From contig NZ_CP113529.1 in the NCBI RefSeq assembly GCF_026723865.1, positions 1 through 64,000 on the forward strand: DNA of 64,000 nucleotides, in the 5' to 3' direction. Shown here piece by piece: positions 47,528 through 56,470 of the stretch. This DNA comes from Mycobacterium sp. Aquia_216. GTDB lineage: Bacteria > Actinomycetota > Actinomycetes > Mycobacteriales > Mycobacteriaceae. Numbering within the stretch: position 1 is the stretch's first letter; every line of letters begins with the position of its first letter. Made by a program: the position numbers and the translations under genes. The notes below the pieces were generated by a model that ran no database searches, was not told the origin of the DNA, and was given only the letters and a program-made list of their open reading frames with translations.

Positions 47528-49441
47528 ATGGAGAAATTCACCCCATCGATCGACTGGAACCACGAACTGGTCTCGTCGTTTCGCTGGATTCTCGAGACCT
47601 GGACGGCCAGCGCCGTGTGTTTGCTCGTCATCGGGCTCGCGGCTGTCAGGTTCACCCGGTGGGGCGGCGAGTTTTGGCGCGTCACCGGTGATTACTTCAC
47701 CGGCCGGCAGAGCCTCCCGGTGTGGGGTCTGTTTGCCGTGCTGCTGCTGTCGGTAATGCTGGCGGTGCGAATCAACATCTTGCTCAGCTATTACAGCAAT
47801 GACCTGTACTCGGCGCTGCAGGCGGCGTTCCAGGGGGCCGGCGCCGGCGACAATGCGGTACGCGACTCCGGCATCCACGGCTTTTGGACGGCCATCCGCA
47901 CGTTCTGCGTGATCGCGACCCTGCATGTGTTGCGGACGATGGCGGACTTGTATTTGATGCAGCGATTCCTGATCCGCTGGCGGGTGTGGCTTACCGATCG
48001 CTTGACGATGGACTGGCTCGACCGACGCGCGTACTACCGCGCTCGTTTCATCGATGACACGATCGACAACCCCGACCAACGCATTCAGCACGACATCGAC
48101 ATCTTCACCGCGGGGATGGGCGGTTCAGCTAATCACCCCAATGGGGGCACGTCGAGCAATTTGGTTTTTGGCGCAGTCCATTCCGTTGTCTCGGTCGTGT
48201 CATTCAGCATGATCCTGTGGCGGCTTTCCGGTCCGTTGCACATCCTCGGGGTCACCCTCCCGAGGGCGCTCTTCTGGGTCGTATTCGTCCACGTGCTGGT
48301 TGCCACGGTGGTCGCGTTCTGGATAGGCCGCCCGCTGATCCGCCTCAGTTTCCGCAACGAACAGTTCAATGCCGCATTCCGATATGCGCTGGTGCGGTTG
48401 CGTGACGCCGCGGAGGCGGTCGGCTTCTATCGCGGCGAGCGAGCCGAGCGCGCTCAGCTGACGAATCGATTCGACACCACGATTACCAACTACCGAAGCT
48501 ATGTGCGGCGCACGATTGGCTTCATCGGCTGGAACCTCACGGTCAGTCAAGCGATCACCCCGCTGCCATTCATCGTGCAGGCGCCGCGGCTGTTCGCCGG
48601 CAGCATCAAGTTCGGCGGGGTCACCCAGTCGGCCAGCGCTTTCAGCCATATCGAGGATTCACTGTCGTTCTTCCGTAACGCTTACGACCGCTTCGCCAGT
48701 TATCGGGCGGCGATACTCCGGCTCAACGGGCTGGTCCAGGCCAACGCCGAGGCGCGGACGCTACCGGAGCTGTCCGCCGTGGCCAGCTCCGATGGTTCGG
48801 TCGAGCTTGCCGATGTCGAGGTCCGCACACCATCCGGAACGCGACTGATCGCGCCGCTCGATTTGCGGCTGGTGCCGGGCGACGCGCTGGTCGTCACCGG
48901 GAGGTCGGGCTGCGGCAAAACCACCCTGTTGCGCACCCTGGCGCAGTTGTGGCCGTACGCCTCGGGCACGTTGCGCCGCCCGGACGGCCGTAACCGGGTC
49001 ATGTTTCTGTCGCAGTTGCCCTATGTTCCGCTCGGCACCCTGCGCGCCGTGGTGTCCTACCCGGCCCTGGCCGGCGAAATCGACGACAGCGCGTTGCAGC
49101 AGGCGCTGGTCAAGGCCGCACTTCCCAACCTCACCACCCGGCTCGACGAGGAACGGGACTGGGCCAAGGTCCTCTCGCCCGGAGAGCAGCAACGCGTCGC
49201 ATTCGCGCGGCTGCTGGCGATCAAACCGCAGGCGGTCTTCCTTGACGAAGCCACTTCCGCAGTCGACGAAGCTCTAGAGTTCCTGCTGTACAACCTCGTT
49301 CGGACCGAGTTGCCGGACTGCATCATGGTCAGCGTCAGCCACCGCGGCACCGTCGAACAACACCACCATCAGGAATTGGCGTTGCTCGGCGACGGGCCGT
49401 GGTACCTCCGGGACATCCCCGAGCAAATCCGATCGACCTGA
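47528..49441 (+). CDS. SbmA/BacA-type ABC transporter (Rv1819c-like)
   Basis: A 637-residue fused membrane-ATPase protein. The N-terminal 350 residues form six or so membrane helices with SbmA/BacA features ([45 protein letters not shown]). The ATPase has Walker [12 protein letters not shown], signature [16 protein letters not shown] and Walker [18 protein letters not shown]. Rv1819c (BacA, 639 residues) imports vitamin B12 and hydrophilic peptides such as bleomycin through a large cavity; this protein has the same architecture and nearly the same length. Cargo here is inferred only. Confidence 0.9.
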   Translation: MEKFTPSIDWNHELVSSFRWILETWTASAVCLLVIGLAAVRFTRWGGEFWRVTGDYFTGRQSLPVWGLFAVLLLSVMLAVRINILLSYYSNDLYSALQAAFQGAGAGDNAVRDSGIHGFWTAIRTFCVIATLHVLRTMADLYLMQRFLIRWRVWLTDRLTMDWLDRRAYYRARFIDDTIDNPDQRIQHDIDIFTAGMGGSANHPNGGTSSNLVFGAVHSVVSVVSFSMILWRLSGPLHILGVTLPRALFWVVFVHVLVATVVAFWIGRPLIRLSFRNEQFNAAFRYALVRLRDAAEAVGFYRGERAERAQLTNRFDTTITNYRSYVRRTIGFIGWNLTVSQAITPLPFIVQAPRLFAGSIKFGGVTQSASAFSHIEDSLSFFRNAYDRFASYRAAILRLNGLVQANAEARTLPELSAVASSDGSVELADVEVRTPSGTRLIAPLDLRLVPGDALVVTGRSGCGKTTLLRTLAQLWPYASGTLRRPDGRNRVMFLSQLPYVPLGTLRAVVSYPALAGEIDDSALQQALVKAALPNLTTRLDEERDWAKVLSPGEQQRVAFARLLAIKPQAVFLDEATSAVDEALEFLLYNLVRTELPDCIMVSVSHRGTVEQHHHQELALLGDGPWYLRDIPEQIRST

Positions 49442-49469
49442 CCTGAGTCGGTCCGCCGCAGTGTCGTGA

Positions 49470-50105
49470 TCACATCCGAGACGAAAGTACCGCGACGCCA
49501 TCACCGCTGAGGTACGACAACGCCCAGGGCCTACCCGCGAGCACGGATGCGAGGTGAGCGGACTGCCCGACAACCGCGGGTCCCTCCGCGCGATGAGACC
49601 AGTTCGCGTCGGTGGCAAGCAGATTGAGGCCACGAGCGCGCGCGGCCGCCGGGACGAACGGGTTGGGCACCCGTACCTGAGTGTTCAACACGGCGAGGAC
49701 GGTCGCCGCGGGAATCGCCGACTCTTTGCCCAACGCGTAGGTGATGTCCAGCTCGTGGATGACGTGGTCACCCAACAACAATCGTCTCGGGAAGAGGCGG
49801 CCGATTCCCCGGGCTCGGTGTACCAGCGCGACAAAGTCATCCAGCAACTGGTCCGGACCGCGCCGTGCCGCCAGGCCGCGAGCCAGTTCGGTGTTCGCGC
49901 CGTCAAACGAGCCGCGATGCCGCAGCATGCTTGTGGCAACGTCGAAGAATCCAACCCCGTAGCCGATGACCAGATGGGCCAGCACCTCGTGATTGGTCCA
50001 CTCGGTGCACAGGCTTGGTTTGGCCCACTGCGTCGCGCTGATGCTTCGAGCCAACTCGGCAAGTCTTGTGTCGTTGTCCCGCAATGCGTTAGCCGACTCG
50101 GACAC
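49470..50105 (-). CDS. Maleylpyruvate isomerase-like (DinB-fold, mycothiol-dependent) protein
   Basis: A 211-residue protein with the TIGR03083-type pattern: LAELARSISATQWAKPSLCTEW, then NHEVLAHLVIGYGVGF and LLLGDHVIHELDITYALG, giving three histidines for a metal (HEVLAH, GDHVIHELD). Members use mycothiol for thiol transfer or isomerisation. It overlaps the upstream hydrolase gene by 17 bases, so both are probably one transcript under the double operator at 51014. Confidence 0.82.
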   Translation of the reverse strand: MSESANALRDNDTRLAELARSISATQWAKPSLCTEWTNHEVLAHLVIGYGVGFFDVATSMLRHRGSFDGANTELARGLAARRGPDQLLDDFVALVHRARGIGRLFPRRLLLGDHVIHELDITYALGKESAIPAATVLAVLNTQVRVPNPFVPAAARARGLNLLATDANWSHRAEGPAVVGQSAHLASVLAGRPWALSYLSGDGVAVLSSRM

Positions 50106-50994
50106 CCAAGTGCTCCTGCAGAAAGGCGGTCTGGTCGGCGAGTAGCGAACTCAGCAGCGGCGGGTGATAGATCTGGAAGTGATCACCGTCGTAGTGCCGC
50201 ACTACGCCGCGCGGCGCCGCGGCGGCGACATCTTCGGCGTGGTGGCGATCCATCAAGGTTTCCCGACGCGATACGCAGACAAGAAGCGGCGCTTCGATTT
50301 TCGCTGCTCCACGCTTCGCGCTGCTCGCCGCGATTCCAAGCACATCCATCGCCGCCATCCGGTTATCGAACGTGCAGCCGGGTTCTACGGTGGAATACCA
50401 GCCGTCCAACGCGCCCGCGACCGTGACCGCGGCCACGCTCCCGGGCCTGCCGACGATCGCGACATACGTTCGGCCGGCCCGTCGCAACCGGCTGAAGGCG
50501 TCGGCGATGATCGCCGGCGTAAGCCGCAATGCGGGCATAACGCCGCCTCGCCGCAACGTCCCCGGCCCGTGCACGATCGGGCATTGCACCACGACGGCCG
50601 CTGCTTGGACTCGGTGTGCTGCCGCTTGCAGCACGTGCAGCGCCCCAAGACTGGTGCCCCACAAACCCAGCCTGGCCGCGTCGATACTGGGGTGCGAGCG
50701 TAGATAGGCAAACGCCGCTTCAACGTCCTGCCGGTGCCCGCGCATGCCGAACCGCTGACGAGGTTCGCCGCCGGACTCGCCCGTGTACCGATAGTCAAAC
50801 GCCAGTGTCGCGAGGCCGGATTGGGCGAAATGCTGCTCGTATTGGGACAGCGACATGCCATGGGTAGCGCCCAGGCCGTGGGCCAACACCAGGCCCGGAT
50901 GCGGCCCGGGGCCGTCGGGAAGAGTCAGCCAGCCCGCGCAACGGGTACCGCGCGACATGAAGGACACCCTCGCGGTGTCGTATGCGGCCGTCAT
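50089..50994 (-). CDS. Alpha/beta hydrolase (acyl-peptidase/dienelactone-hydrolase-like)
   Basis: 301 residues from ATG 50994. The oxyanion strand is GLVLAHGLGATHGMSL, the nucleophile elbow GLWGTSLGALHV, and YDGDHFQIYHPP supplies the histidine. The fold resembles X-Pro-dipeptidyl/dienelactone-type hydrolases. Substrate unknown. It is divergent from a TetR gene, with two 15-bp operators in between, so it is very likely repressed by that TetR. Confidence 0.87.
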   Translation of the reverse strand: MTAAYDTARVSFMSRGTRCAGWLTLPDGPGPHPGLVLAHGLGATHGMSLSQYEQHFAQSGLATLAFDYRYTGESGGEPRQRFGMRGHRQDVEAAFAYLRSHPSIDAARLGLWGTSLGALHVLQAAAHRVQAAAVVVQCPIVHGPGTLRRGGVMPALRLTPAIIADAFSRLRRAGRTYVAIVGRPGSVAAVTVAGALDGWYSTVEPGCTFDNRMAAMDVLGIAASSAKRGAAKIEAPLLVCVSRRETLMDRHHAEDVAAAAPRGVVRHYDGDHFQIYHPPLLSSLLADQTAFLQEHLGVRVG

Positions 50995-51013
50995 GTGAGA
51001 TCCTTCCATAGAT

Positions 51014-51051
51014 ACGTACACCGTACGTTTTATATTACGTACAGTGTACGT
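51014..51051. promoter_or_regulatory. Paired 15-bp TetR operators
   Basis: ACGTACACCGTACGT (51014-51028) and ACGTACAGTGTACGT (51037-51051). The second is a perfect palindrome around its middle base and the first nearly so. They are 23 bases apart centre to centre, between the hydrolase and TetR starts. Confidence 0.75.
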
Positions 51052-51088
51052 GTCAATGGGTCCACATACCGAGGAGGCCGGGCGCTAG

Positions 51089-51736
51089 ATGCGGGCACGA
51101 TTCACTCTCGCCGAGGTGCGGGCGCAGGCGATCCAAATCGTCGACAAGGACGGGCTCGCGGGCCTGAGCATGCGATCGCTGGCGGCCGCATTGGGCACCG
51201 GACCGATGACGCTCTACAACTACGTCAAAGACCGCGAGGAGCTGGAAGGCCTGGTCGCCGAGGCGGTGCTCGCCGATGTCCGCCTGCCGCGCCGGTCCGA
51301 CGATTGGCACGCCGACGTCAAGGCCGTCGCGACCGCCATCTGGCGGGGAGTGCGTCAACACCCCAACGCAGCGCCGTTGGTGTTGACACGCCGCGCGGTG
51401 TCGGCAGTCGGCTACCTTCCCGCCGAACGCCTCGTCGAAGCGCTGCGACGCGCGGGGCTGAGTGACCTCGATGCGCTCGCCGCGTTTCGCGCGGTGCTCA
51501 GCCTCGTAATGGGCGCTGCCCAAGTCGAATTGGCTGGTCCGCTGGCCGCGGCCGACCGTGAACAATCCAACGCGGCGATCGCCCAGCGCATCGGCGACCT
51601 CGCCGGCGCCGAGCACCCGCACCTGGCCGCGCTGGCCGAGACCAGTCAGCGTTCGACGATGGGTGACGACTTCGACCGCGCCCTCGACATGCTGCTCACC
51701 GGCATCCAGGCCGCTGCAACTAAACGGCGACGGTAG
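51089..51736 (+). CDS. TetR/AcrR family transcriptional regulator
   Basis: A 215-residue regulator. The helix-turn-helix is LSMRSLAAALGTGPMTLYNYVKDREELEGLV, with the C-terminal domain of the tetracycline-repressor-like TetR_C type (VRQHPNAAPLVLTRR, VLSLVMGAAQVELAG). ATG follows GAGGAGG. The paired ACGTACA-N-TGTACGT sites directly upstream are expected to be its binding sites, controlling itself and the divergent hydrolase operon. Confidence 0.92.
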   Translation: MRARFTLAEVRAQAIQIVDKDGLAGLSMRSLAAALGTGPMTLYNYVKDREELEGLVAEAVLADVRLPRRSDDWHADVKAVATAIWRGVRQHPNAAPLVLTRRAVSAVGYLPAERLVEALRRAGLSDLDALAAFRAVLSLVMGAAQVELAGPLAAADREQSNAAIAQRIGDLAGAEHPHLAALAETSQRSTMGDDFDRALDMLLTGIQAAATKRRR

Positions 51737-51934
51737 GCCGTCGAGCGTGGCGGGCGTCGAGTATGCGGTGCGGGCCCCCGGACGCACACCCGGGACCGCA
51801 ACACGTCGGTGATGGTCTTGAGCTCTACGGCGCGTGCCCTCGTCGTTGACAGTGACTGCCATTCGGTCATAATGTGCCAGCAGGTCGTCGTCGTGTAAAA
51901 AGTCCACGCGCCGTGTCCATTCGAGAGGTCAGCG

Positions 51935-53020
51935 ATGAGTAACCCGTCCAAGCTGCGTGTCATTCAATGGGCGACCGGAGGGGTCGGCAAGGCCGCGATC
52001 GAGTGCGTGCTCAACCACCCGCAGCTCGAGCTGGCCGGCTGCTGGGTGCACAGCGCGGAAAAGAACGGCGTCGACGTCGGCCGGATCATCGGGACGGCGG
52101 ATCTCGGTGTCACCGCCACTTCCAACATCGACGAGATTCTCGCGCTGGACGCCGACTGCGTCATGTACAGCCCGTTGATACCGAACGACGACGAGGTCAT
52201 CGCGATCCTGCGGTCCGGCAAGAACGTGGTCACCCCGGTCGGCTGGGTTTACCCCGACCCGGGCAACGCCCGACACCAGGCCGTCGCCGACGCCGCGGTC
52301 GAGGGCGGCGTGACGTTGCACGGTTCGGGCATCCACCCGGGCGGCATCACGGAGCGTTTCCCGCTCATGGTGTCCTCCCTCTCGTCGGCGGTCACCCACG
52401 TGCGCGCCGAGGAGTTCTCGGACATCCGCACCTACAACGCTCCCGACGTGGTGCGCCACATCATGGGATTCGGCGGTACCCCCGAGGAGGCCATGTCTGG
52501 GCCGATGGCCAGCCTGCTCGAGGCGGGCTTCAAACAATCGGTGCGAATGATCGCCGACCACATGGGATTCCGCATCGAGCCGAATATCAGGACCATCCAA
52601 GATGTCGCCGTGGCGACCTCCGACATCGATTACGCACCGTTCCCGATCACCACGGGCACAGTGGCCGCACGCCGGTTCCGCTGGCAGGCCCTCGTGGACG
52701 GCGAGCCGGTCATCACCGCGGCGGTCAACTGGCTAATGGGCGAGGAGAACTTGGACCCCGCATGGAATTTCGGTGGAATCGGGGAGCGCTTCGAGGTCGA
52801 GATCACCGGAGACCCCACCGTGAGCCTCACCTTCAAGGGGCTGCAACCGGAGACCATCGAAGAAGGACTGGTGAAGAATCCGGGCGTCGTGGTCACGGCC
52901 AATCACTGCATCAACGCCATTCCCGACGTCTGCGCCGCCGAGCCGGGCATCAAGACCTATCTGGACCTGCCGTTGTTTGCCGGGCGCCCGGCTCCCAAGC
53001 TCACCGCGGAGACCAGATGA
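51935..53020 (+). CDS. NAD(P)-dependent dihydrodipicolinate-reductase-like dehydrogenase
   Basis: A 361-residue paralogue of the protein at 23639. Rossmann start LRVIQWATGGVGKAAIECVL, SNIDEILALDADCVMYSPL, the GSGIHPGGITERFPL loop and a beta-rich second domain. First gene of a four-gene run (51935-54886) in which every junction is an ATGA overlap. Partners (glyoxalase-type, SDR, TetR) suggest breakdown of a cyclic or branched carbonyl compound; the substrate is not known. Confidence 0.88.
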   Translation: MSNPSKLRVIQWATGGVGKAAIECVLNHPQLELAGCWVHSAEKNGVDVGRIIGTADLGVTATSNIDEILALDADCVMYSPLIPNDDEVIAILRSGKNVVTPVGWVYPDPGNARHQAVADAAVEGGVTLHGSGIHPGGITERFPLMVSSLSSAVTHVRAEEFSDIRTYNAPDVVRHIMGFGGTPEEAMSGPMASLLEAGFKQSVRMIADHMGFRIEPNIRTIQDVAVATSDIDYAPFPITTGTVAARRFRWQALVDGEPVITAAVNWLMGEENLDPAWNFGGIGERFEVEITGDPTVSLTFKGLQPETIEEGLVKNPGVVVTANHCINAIPDVCAAEPGIKTYLDLPLFAGRPAPKLTAETR

Positions 53021-53514
53021 CCGTCCTCGACGACGTTTCGTTCTGTCATCTCGTCGTCGGCGTTACCGACATGGATCGCGCACTCGCCTTCTACCGCGAC
53101 GTGCTCGGCATGGACGTCGTCTTCGAATCCCTGATCTCCGGCGAGCCTTTCGATACGGCATTGCACGCGACCCGCAAACAGGAGGGCCGCGTGGTCGGCG
53201 GATTGCTGGGCGGGCTGATGGTCGAGCTGCTCTCACTCGGCACCAAACCCGCCGCCGACAAGCCGGCCCGACGCGGCATCACCGGGATCCAGAACGTGTC
53301 ACTGTCGGTGACCGACCTCGACGGCACGCACCGCCGCATCACCGACGCCGGCTATACGCCGGACCAGGAGCCGTTCGAGATCGGCGGCGTCCGAATGTTT
53401 TTCGTCAAGGACCCGGACGGGACACCGGTGGAATTCATCGAACTGCCCGACGGGGCGCGCAGCACCTACGAGATGCACCGAGGCGTGCGGCTGCAGATGG
53501 GACCCGTCACATGA
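53017..53514 (+). CDS. VOC/glyoxalase superfamily metalloenzyme
   Basis: A 165-residue protein with two beta-alpha-beta-beta-beta halves: FCHLVVGVTDMDRALAFYRD with a metal-type histidine at the start of half one, IQNVSLSVTDLDGTHRRI starting half two, and FFVKDPDGTPVEFIEL with the C-terminal glutamate. VOC enzymes include dioxygenases, glyoxalases and methylmalonyl-CoA epimerase-like proteins. Coupled by ATGA overlaps to both neighbours in the operon. Confidence 0.87.
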   Translation: MTVLDDVSFCHLVVGVTDMDRALAFYRDVLGMDVVFESLISGEPFDTALHATRKQEGRVVGGLLGGLMVELLSLGTKPAADKPARRGITGIQNVSLSVTDLDGTHRRITDAGYTPDQEPFEIGGVRMFFVKDPDGTPVEFIELPDGARSTYEMHRGVRLQMGPVT

Positions 53515-54284
53515 GCTATACCCACGCCGAATCGATGCGCGGACACGTCGCGATCGTCACCGGGGCCGCGCAAGGTGTCGGCAAAGGCGTCGCCATCGCA
53601 TTGCTGGAACGTGGTGCAGAGGTCTTGTTGGTCGACATCAAAGAAGACGTCCTCGGCCAGACCACTGCCGAGCTCAAGGCAATCGGTGGTGTCGAACAAC
53701 TGGTCGCCGATCTGCGCGACCCGGATAGCGCACAGCGAATCGCGGACGCCGCGGTCGACGCTTTCGGCGCGGTGCACGGGCTGGTCAACAATGCCATCGC
53801 CACCAACGAGCCCAAAGCATTCGTCGACATCACGCTCGAAGACTTCGCGCTCGGTCACGACGTCGGTCCCCGCGCGACCTTTCTGCTCATGCAGGCGGTG
53901 CACCCGTTGATGGTCAAGGCCGGCGGCGGGTCGATCGTCAACCTTGGTTCCGGCACGGGCACCGGTGGCGAACCCAAGTGGGGTGGCTACGCCACCGCCA
54001 AGGAGGGCATCCGCGGCCTGTCCAAGGTCGCGGCGCTGGAATGGGGTCGCGACAACATCCGCGTCAACGTCATCTGCCCGTTTGCCGAATCGGACGGCGT
54101 CAAGTTCTGGAAGTCGTTCGCGCCCAAGGAATACGAGAAGGCGGTGGGGCGTGTTCCGATGAAGCGGATCGGCGACGTCCATACCGACGTGGGCGCGCTG
54201 GTGGCCTTCCTGCTGGGCAGCGACGCGACCTTCATCACCGGGCAGACGATTCACGTCGACGGCGGAATCGGCTGTTTCCGATGA
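53511..54284 (+). CDS. Short-chain dehydrogenase/reductase
   Basis: A 257-residue SDR: VTGAAQGVGKGVAIAL at the nucleotide site, LVNNAIATNEPKAF, VNLGSGTGTGG with the serine, and YATAKEGIRGLSKVAALEWG with the Tyr-x-x-x-Lys pair. ITGQTIHVDGGIG is the usual C-terminus. Third gene of the overlapping operon; likely NAD-dependent oxidation of a hydroxyl intermediate of the same pathway. Confidence 0.92.
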   Translation: MSYTHAESMRGHVAIVTGAAQGVGKGVAIALLERGAEVLLVDIKEDVLGQTTAELKAIGGVEQLVADLRDPDSAQRIADAAVDAFGAVHGLVNNAIATNEPKAFVDITLEDFALGHDVGPRATFLLMQAVHPLMVKAGGGSIVNLGSGTGTGGEPKWGGYATAKEGIRGLSKVAALEWGRDNIRVNVICPFAESDGVKFWKSFAPKEYEKAVGRVPMKRIGDVHTDVGALVAFLLGSDATFITGQTIHVDGGIGCFR

Positions 54285-54886
54285 CGGGAGAGTCGCTGCG
54301 GGATCGGCAGCGCGCCCAGATCCGGGCGGACATCAGCCTGGCGGCGTTTCGACTGTTCATCGAGCGCGGCTACGACGCCGTCACGACAGAGGAAATCGCC
54401 ACGGCCGCAGGAGTTTCTCCGCGTACCCTGTTTCGGCACGTACCGACCAAGGAAGAGCTGTTGCTCGCCCCGGTCCGGCATGGCGGCGCCGCGATTGTCA
54501 ACCTGCTCGAACAGCGGCCGCCCGGCGAGGCGCCCGACATCGCCCTCACCAACGCCATCGTCACGCGAACCCGCTCATTCGACGAGGCCGACTGCCAACA
54601 GTGGCGAGAGGCCCTGCTCGGGGCGCCTGGCCTGCTGGACAAGGTCACGATTCACACCCCCGCCGACAAGGAGCGGGCCTTGAAACTGATCGCCGAACGC
54701 ATGAGAGCGAACCCGCAGGTCGATATCCGACCCGGCCTTCTTGTTCAACTTGCTTTTGCCGCAGCAGATTTCGGATTCCAGCAGTGGGTTCGTCAAACCA
54801 TGACCGCGCGACCGCTCGATCGCTACGTCACCGAGGCTCTCGAGGCGGTCAAGAGCCCGCACTGGCAAGTGAAGTCGAAATCGTAA
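54281..54886 (+). CDS. TetR family transcriptional regulator
   Basis: A 201-residue TetR protein with helix-turn-helix AVTTEEIATAAGVSPRTLFRHVPTKEELLLAPV. The C-terminal part (AFAAADFGFQQWVRQTM) resembles the MftR/TetR_C17-like group. It is the last gene of the 51935-54886 operon, coupled to the SDR by an ATGA overlap, so it probably regulates its own operon by feedback. Confidence 0.9.
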   Translation: MTGESLRDRQRAQIRADISLAAFRLFIERGYDAVTTEEIATAAGVSPRTLFRHVPTKEELLLAPVRHGGAAIVNLLEQRPPGEAPDIALTNAIVTRTRSFDEADCQQWREALLGAPGLLDKVTIHTPADKERALKLIAERMRANPQVDIRPGLLVQLAFAAADFGFQQWVRQTMTARPLDRYVTEALEAVKSPHWQVKSKS

Positions 54887-54912
54887 GTTGACCGCTCGGC
54901 CGCCGGCACGCT

Positions 54913-54934
54913 GATTAGATATCTGTTTATATAG
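54913..54934. promoter_or_regulatory. AT-rich promoter/operator of the ArsR gene
   Basis: GATTAGATATCTGTTTATATAG is unusually AT-rich for this genome, contains the palindrome AGATATCT (54917-54924), and lies just before the ArsR start. It probably holds the promoter and the ArsR binding site. Confidence 0.45.
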
Positions 54935-54938
54935 AGGG

Positions 54939-55304
54939 ATGTCGAATCACGTGTCGGAGGCGTGTTGCCCGAGGTTGGGGGCGGCCGCGCTGGGCGATTC
55001 AGAGGCCGCAACCTTGGCCACGATGTTCAAAGCGCTCAGCGACCCGGTACGCCTGCGGTTGTTGAGTCTGATCGCCAGCCATCCCGGCGGCGAGGCGTGT
55101 GTTTGTGAGATCTCGGCGACGTTCGACGTCTCCCAACCAACGATTTCGCACCACCTCAAACTGCTGCGCTCAGCGGGCTTGTTGGACTGCGAGCGGCGGG
55201 GCACCTGGGTGTACTACTGGGTGATTCCCGCTGCTTTGCAGCAACTTTCGTCACTCTTGAAGTTCGACGACCTGGACGCGACGAAACGGAAGCACCGCCC
55301 GTGA
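54939..55304 (+). CDS. ArsR/SmtB family metalloregulator
   Basis: A 121-residue winged-helix repressor: LATMFKALSDPVRLRLLSLI, then GEACVCEISATFDVSQPTISHHLKLLRSAGLL with the Cys-Val-Cys pair of the ArsR alpha-3 metal site, and RRGTWVYYWV as the wing. The N-terminus has an extra Cys-Cys (SEACCPRLG), which may complete the site. It precedes a CadI/ArsI-type gene by 121 bases, as arsR-like genes do in metal resistance loci of mycobacteria. The inducer is likely arsenite or cadmium. Confidence 0.92.
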   Translation: MSNHVSEACCPRLGAAALGDSEAATLATMFKALSDPVRLRLLSLIASHPGGEACVCEISATFDVSQPTISHHLKLLRSAGLLDCERRGTWVYYWVIPAALQQLSSLLKFDDLDATKRKHRP

Positions 55305-55425
55305 CGATAACCCGCTCAGAGACCGCACGCCGGGGTACGGCCGCTGCGCCCACCGTGTCGAGACTCTGATCACAGAACTCCTGCCCACTCCCACCACAAA
55401 CCCGGAACCGGAGAAAGGAACCACC

Positions 55426-55854
55426 GTGTCGCGTGTGCAGCTAGCCCTCAACGTAGACGACCTGGACAAGGCAATCGCCTTCTACGCCAAGCTCTTCGGC
55501 ACCGAACCGGCCAAGATAAAACCCGGCTACGCCAACTTCGCCATCACCGAACCCCCGCTCAAGCTGGTGCTGATCGAGAACCACGGCCACGGCGGAACGC
55601 TCAACCATCTCGGCGTCGAAGTTGCCGACAGCGACTCGGTGCACACCGAGATCGCCCGGCTGACCGGCGCAGGGCTGTTCACCGAGGAAGAGATCGATAC
55701 CACCTGCTGTTTCGCTGCCCAGGACAAGGTTTGGGTGACCGGACCCGCTGGCGAACGTTGGGAGGTCTACACCGTGCTGGCTGACTCGGACACCTTCGGG
55801 ACGGGCAGCGACGAACCCGACCGAACCGGAGCTGTAACCCGTAATCGCCCCTAG
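55426..55854 (+). CDS. CadI/ArsI family VOC protein (cadmium/arsenic-inducible)
   Basis: 142 residues from GTG 55426. One VOC fold: MSRVQLALNVDDLDKAIAFY, LFGTEPAKIKPGYANFAI, LVLIENHGHGGTLNHLGVEV and KVWVTGPAGERWEVYTVL. The vicinal cysteine pair in TTCCFAAQDKVWV is the mark of the ArsI/CadI group; ArsI is a dioxygenase that splits the carbon-arsenic bond of organoarsenicals, and CadI (Rv2641) is cadmium-inducible. Controlled presumably by the ArsR gene upstream. No arsenite pump or arsenate reductase follows. Confidence 0.88.
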   Translation: MSRVQLALNVDDLDKAIAFYAKLFGTEPAKIKPGYANFAITEPPLKLVLIENHGHGGTLNHLGVEVADSDSVHTEIARLTGAGLFTEEEIDTTCCFAAQDKVWVTGPAGERWEVYTVLADSDTFGTGSDEPDRTGAVTRNRP

Positions 55855-56159
55855 GTCGGCGGTGTCGACGACACCATCACGACAGCGGCCGCGGCGACGT
55901 CGTAAGTTCCCCCAAGTAGAGATGCGCGAGTGACGGCCGCGCAAGCTGCGGGGGCCGCGCCACGACTTCGATTACGTGTCGGGGCGTTTTTTGCGCGGCT
56001 TGGCAGACCGTGGTGGGAGGGTCCGCATGTGATCCCCGCCGACTGGACGACATCCAACCGGCGAACCGCATCGCGACGCCACCCGACGCGCAGCCGGGTC
56101 TACGGACCCGGCGCCACCGTCAGCGTTGTCAGGCATTTAGTACTTCCGATCTCCACTGC
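55855..56159. other. Gene-free stretch
   Basis: About 305 bases between the CadI-like gene and the small ORF at 56160. Short frames here are uneven in codon use and match nothing I recognise. No clear hairpin or repeat is seen apart from a TTTTTT run near 55988. Confidence 0.6.
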
Positions 56160-56330
56160 TCAACGGCCGGCGAATCGTCCCGAGGCGCTGACTAGGGCAT
56201 CGTCGCCGGCATGGGGGTACTCATCGTCGGGCAGCGGCACCACGTCATGCTGTTCTGCCCAGTCGACCGGGTCGGCCTCCACTGTCATCGCGGTCGCCTG
56301 GTACGCGAATCGTTCCCGGGTGCCCTTCAT
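56160..56330 (-). CDS. Small acidic hypothetical protein (56 residues) of the Hsp20 locus
   Basis: Starts MKGTRERFAYQATAMTVEAD behind an AAGGAGAGG site, continues with DWAEQHDVVPLPDDEYPHAG and ends SASGRFAGR. Third positions are strongly G/C. No signal peptide or membrane helix. No family recognised. It is downstream of the Hsp20 gene on the same strand and may be part of the same stress transcript. Confidence 0.6.
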   Translation of the reverse strand: MKGTRERFAYQATAMTVEADPVDWAEQHDVVPLPDDEYPHAGDDALVSASGRFAGR

Positions 56331-56470
56331 GGTTGTGGCCCCTCTCCTTGATGTAGCGAAAATCTGGTCGGCAGGACTAGTCGGTGCTTGGGTCAGCGGA
56401 GAATGTGTGGTTTGGGGGGGCGGGCCGCCCGCCTGGGATAGGTTGCCCGACTTGGGCATCGGCGTGTTCT

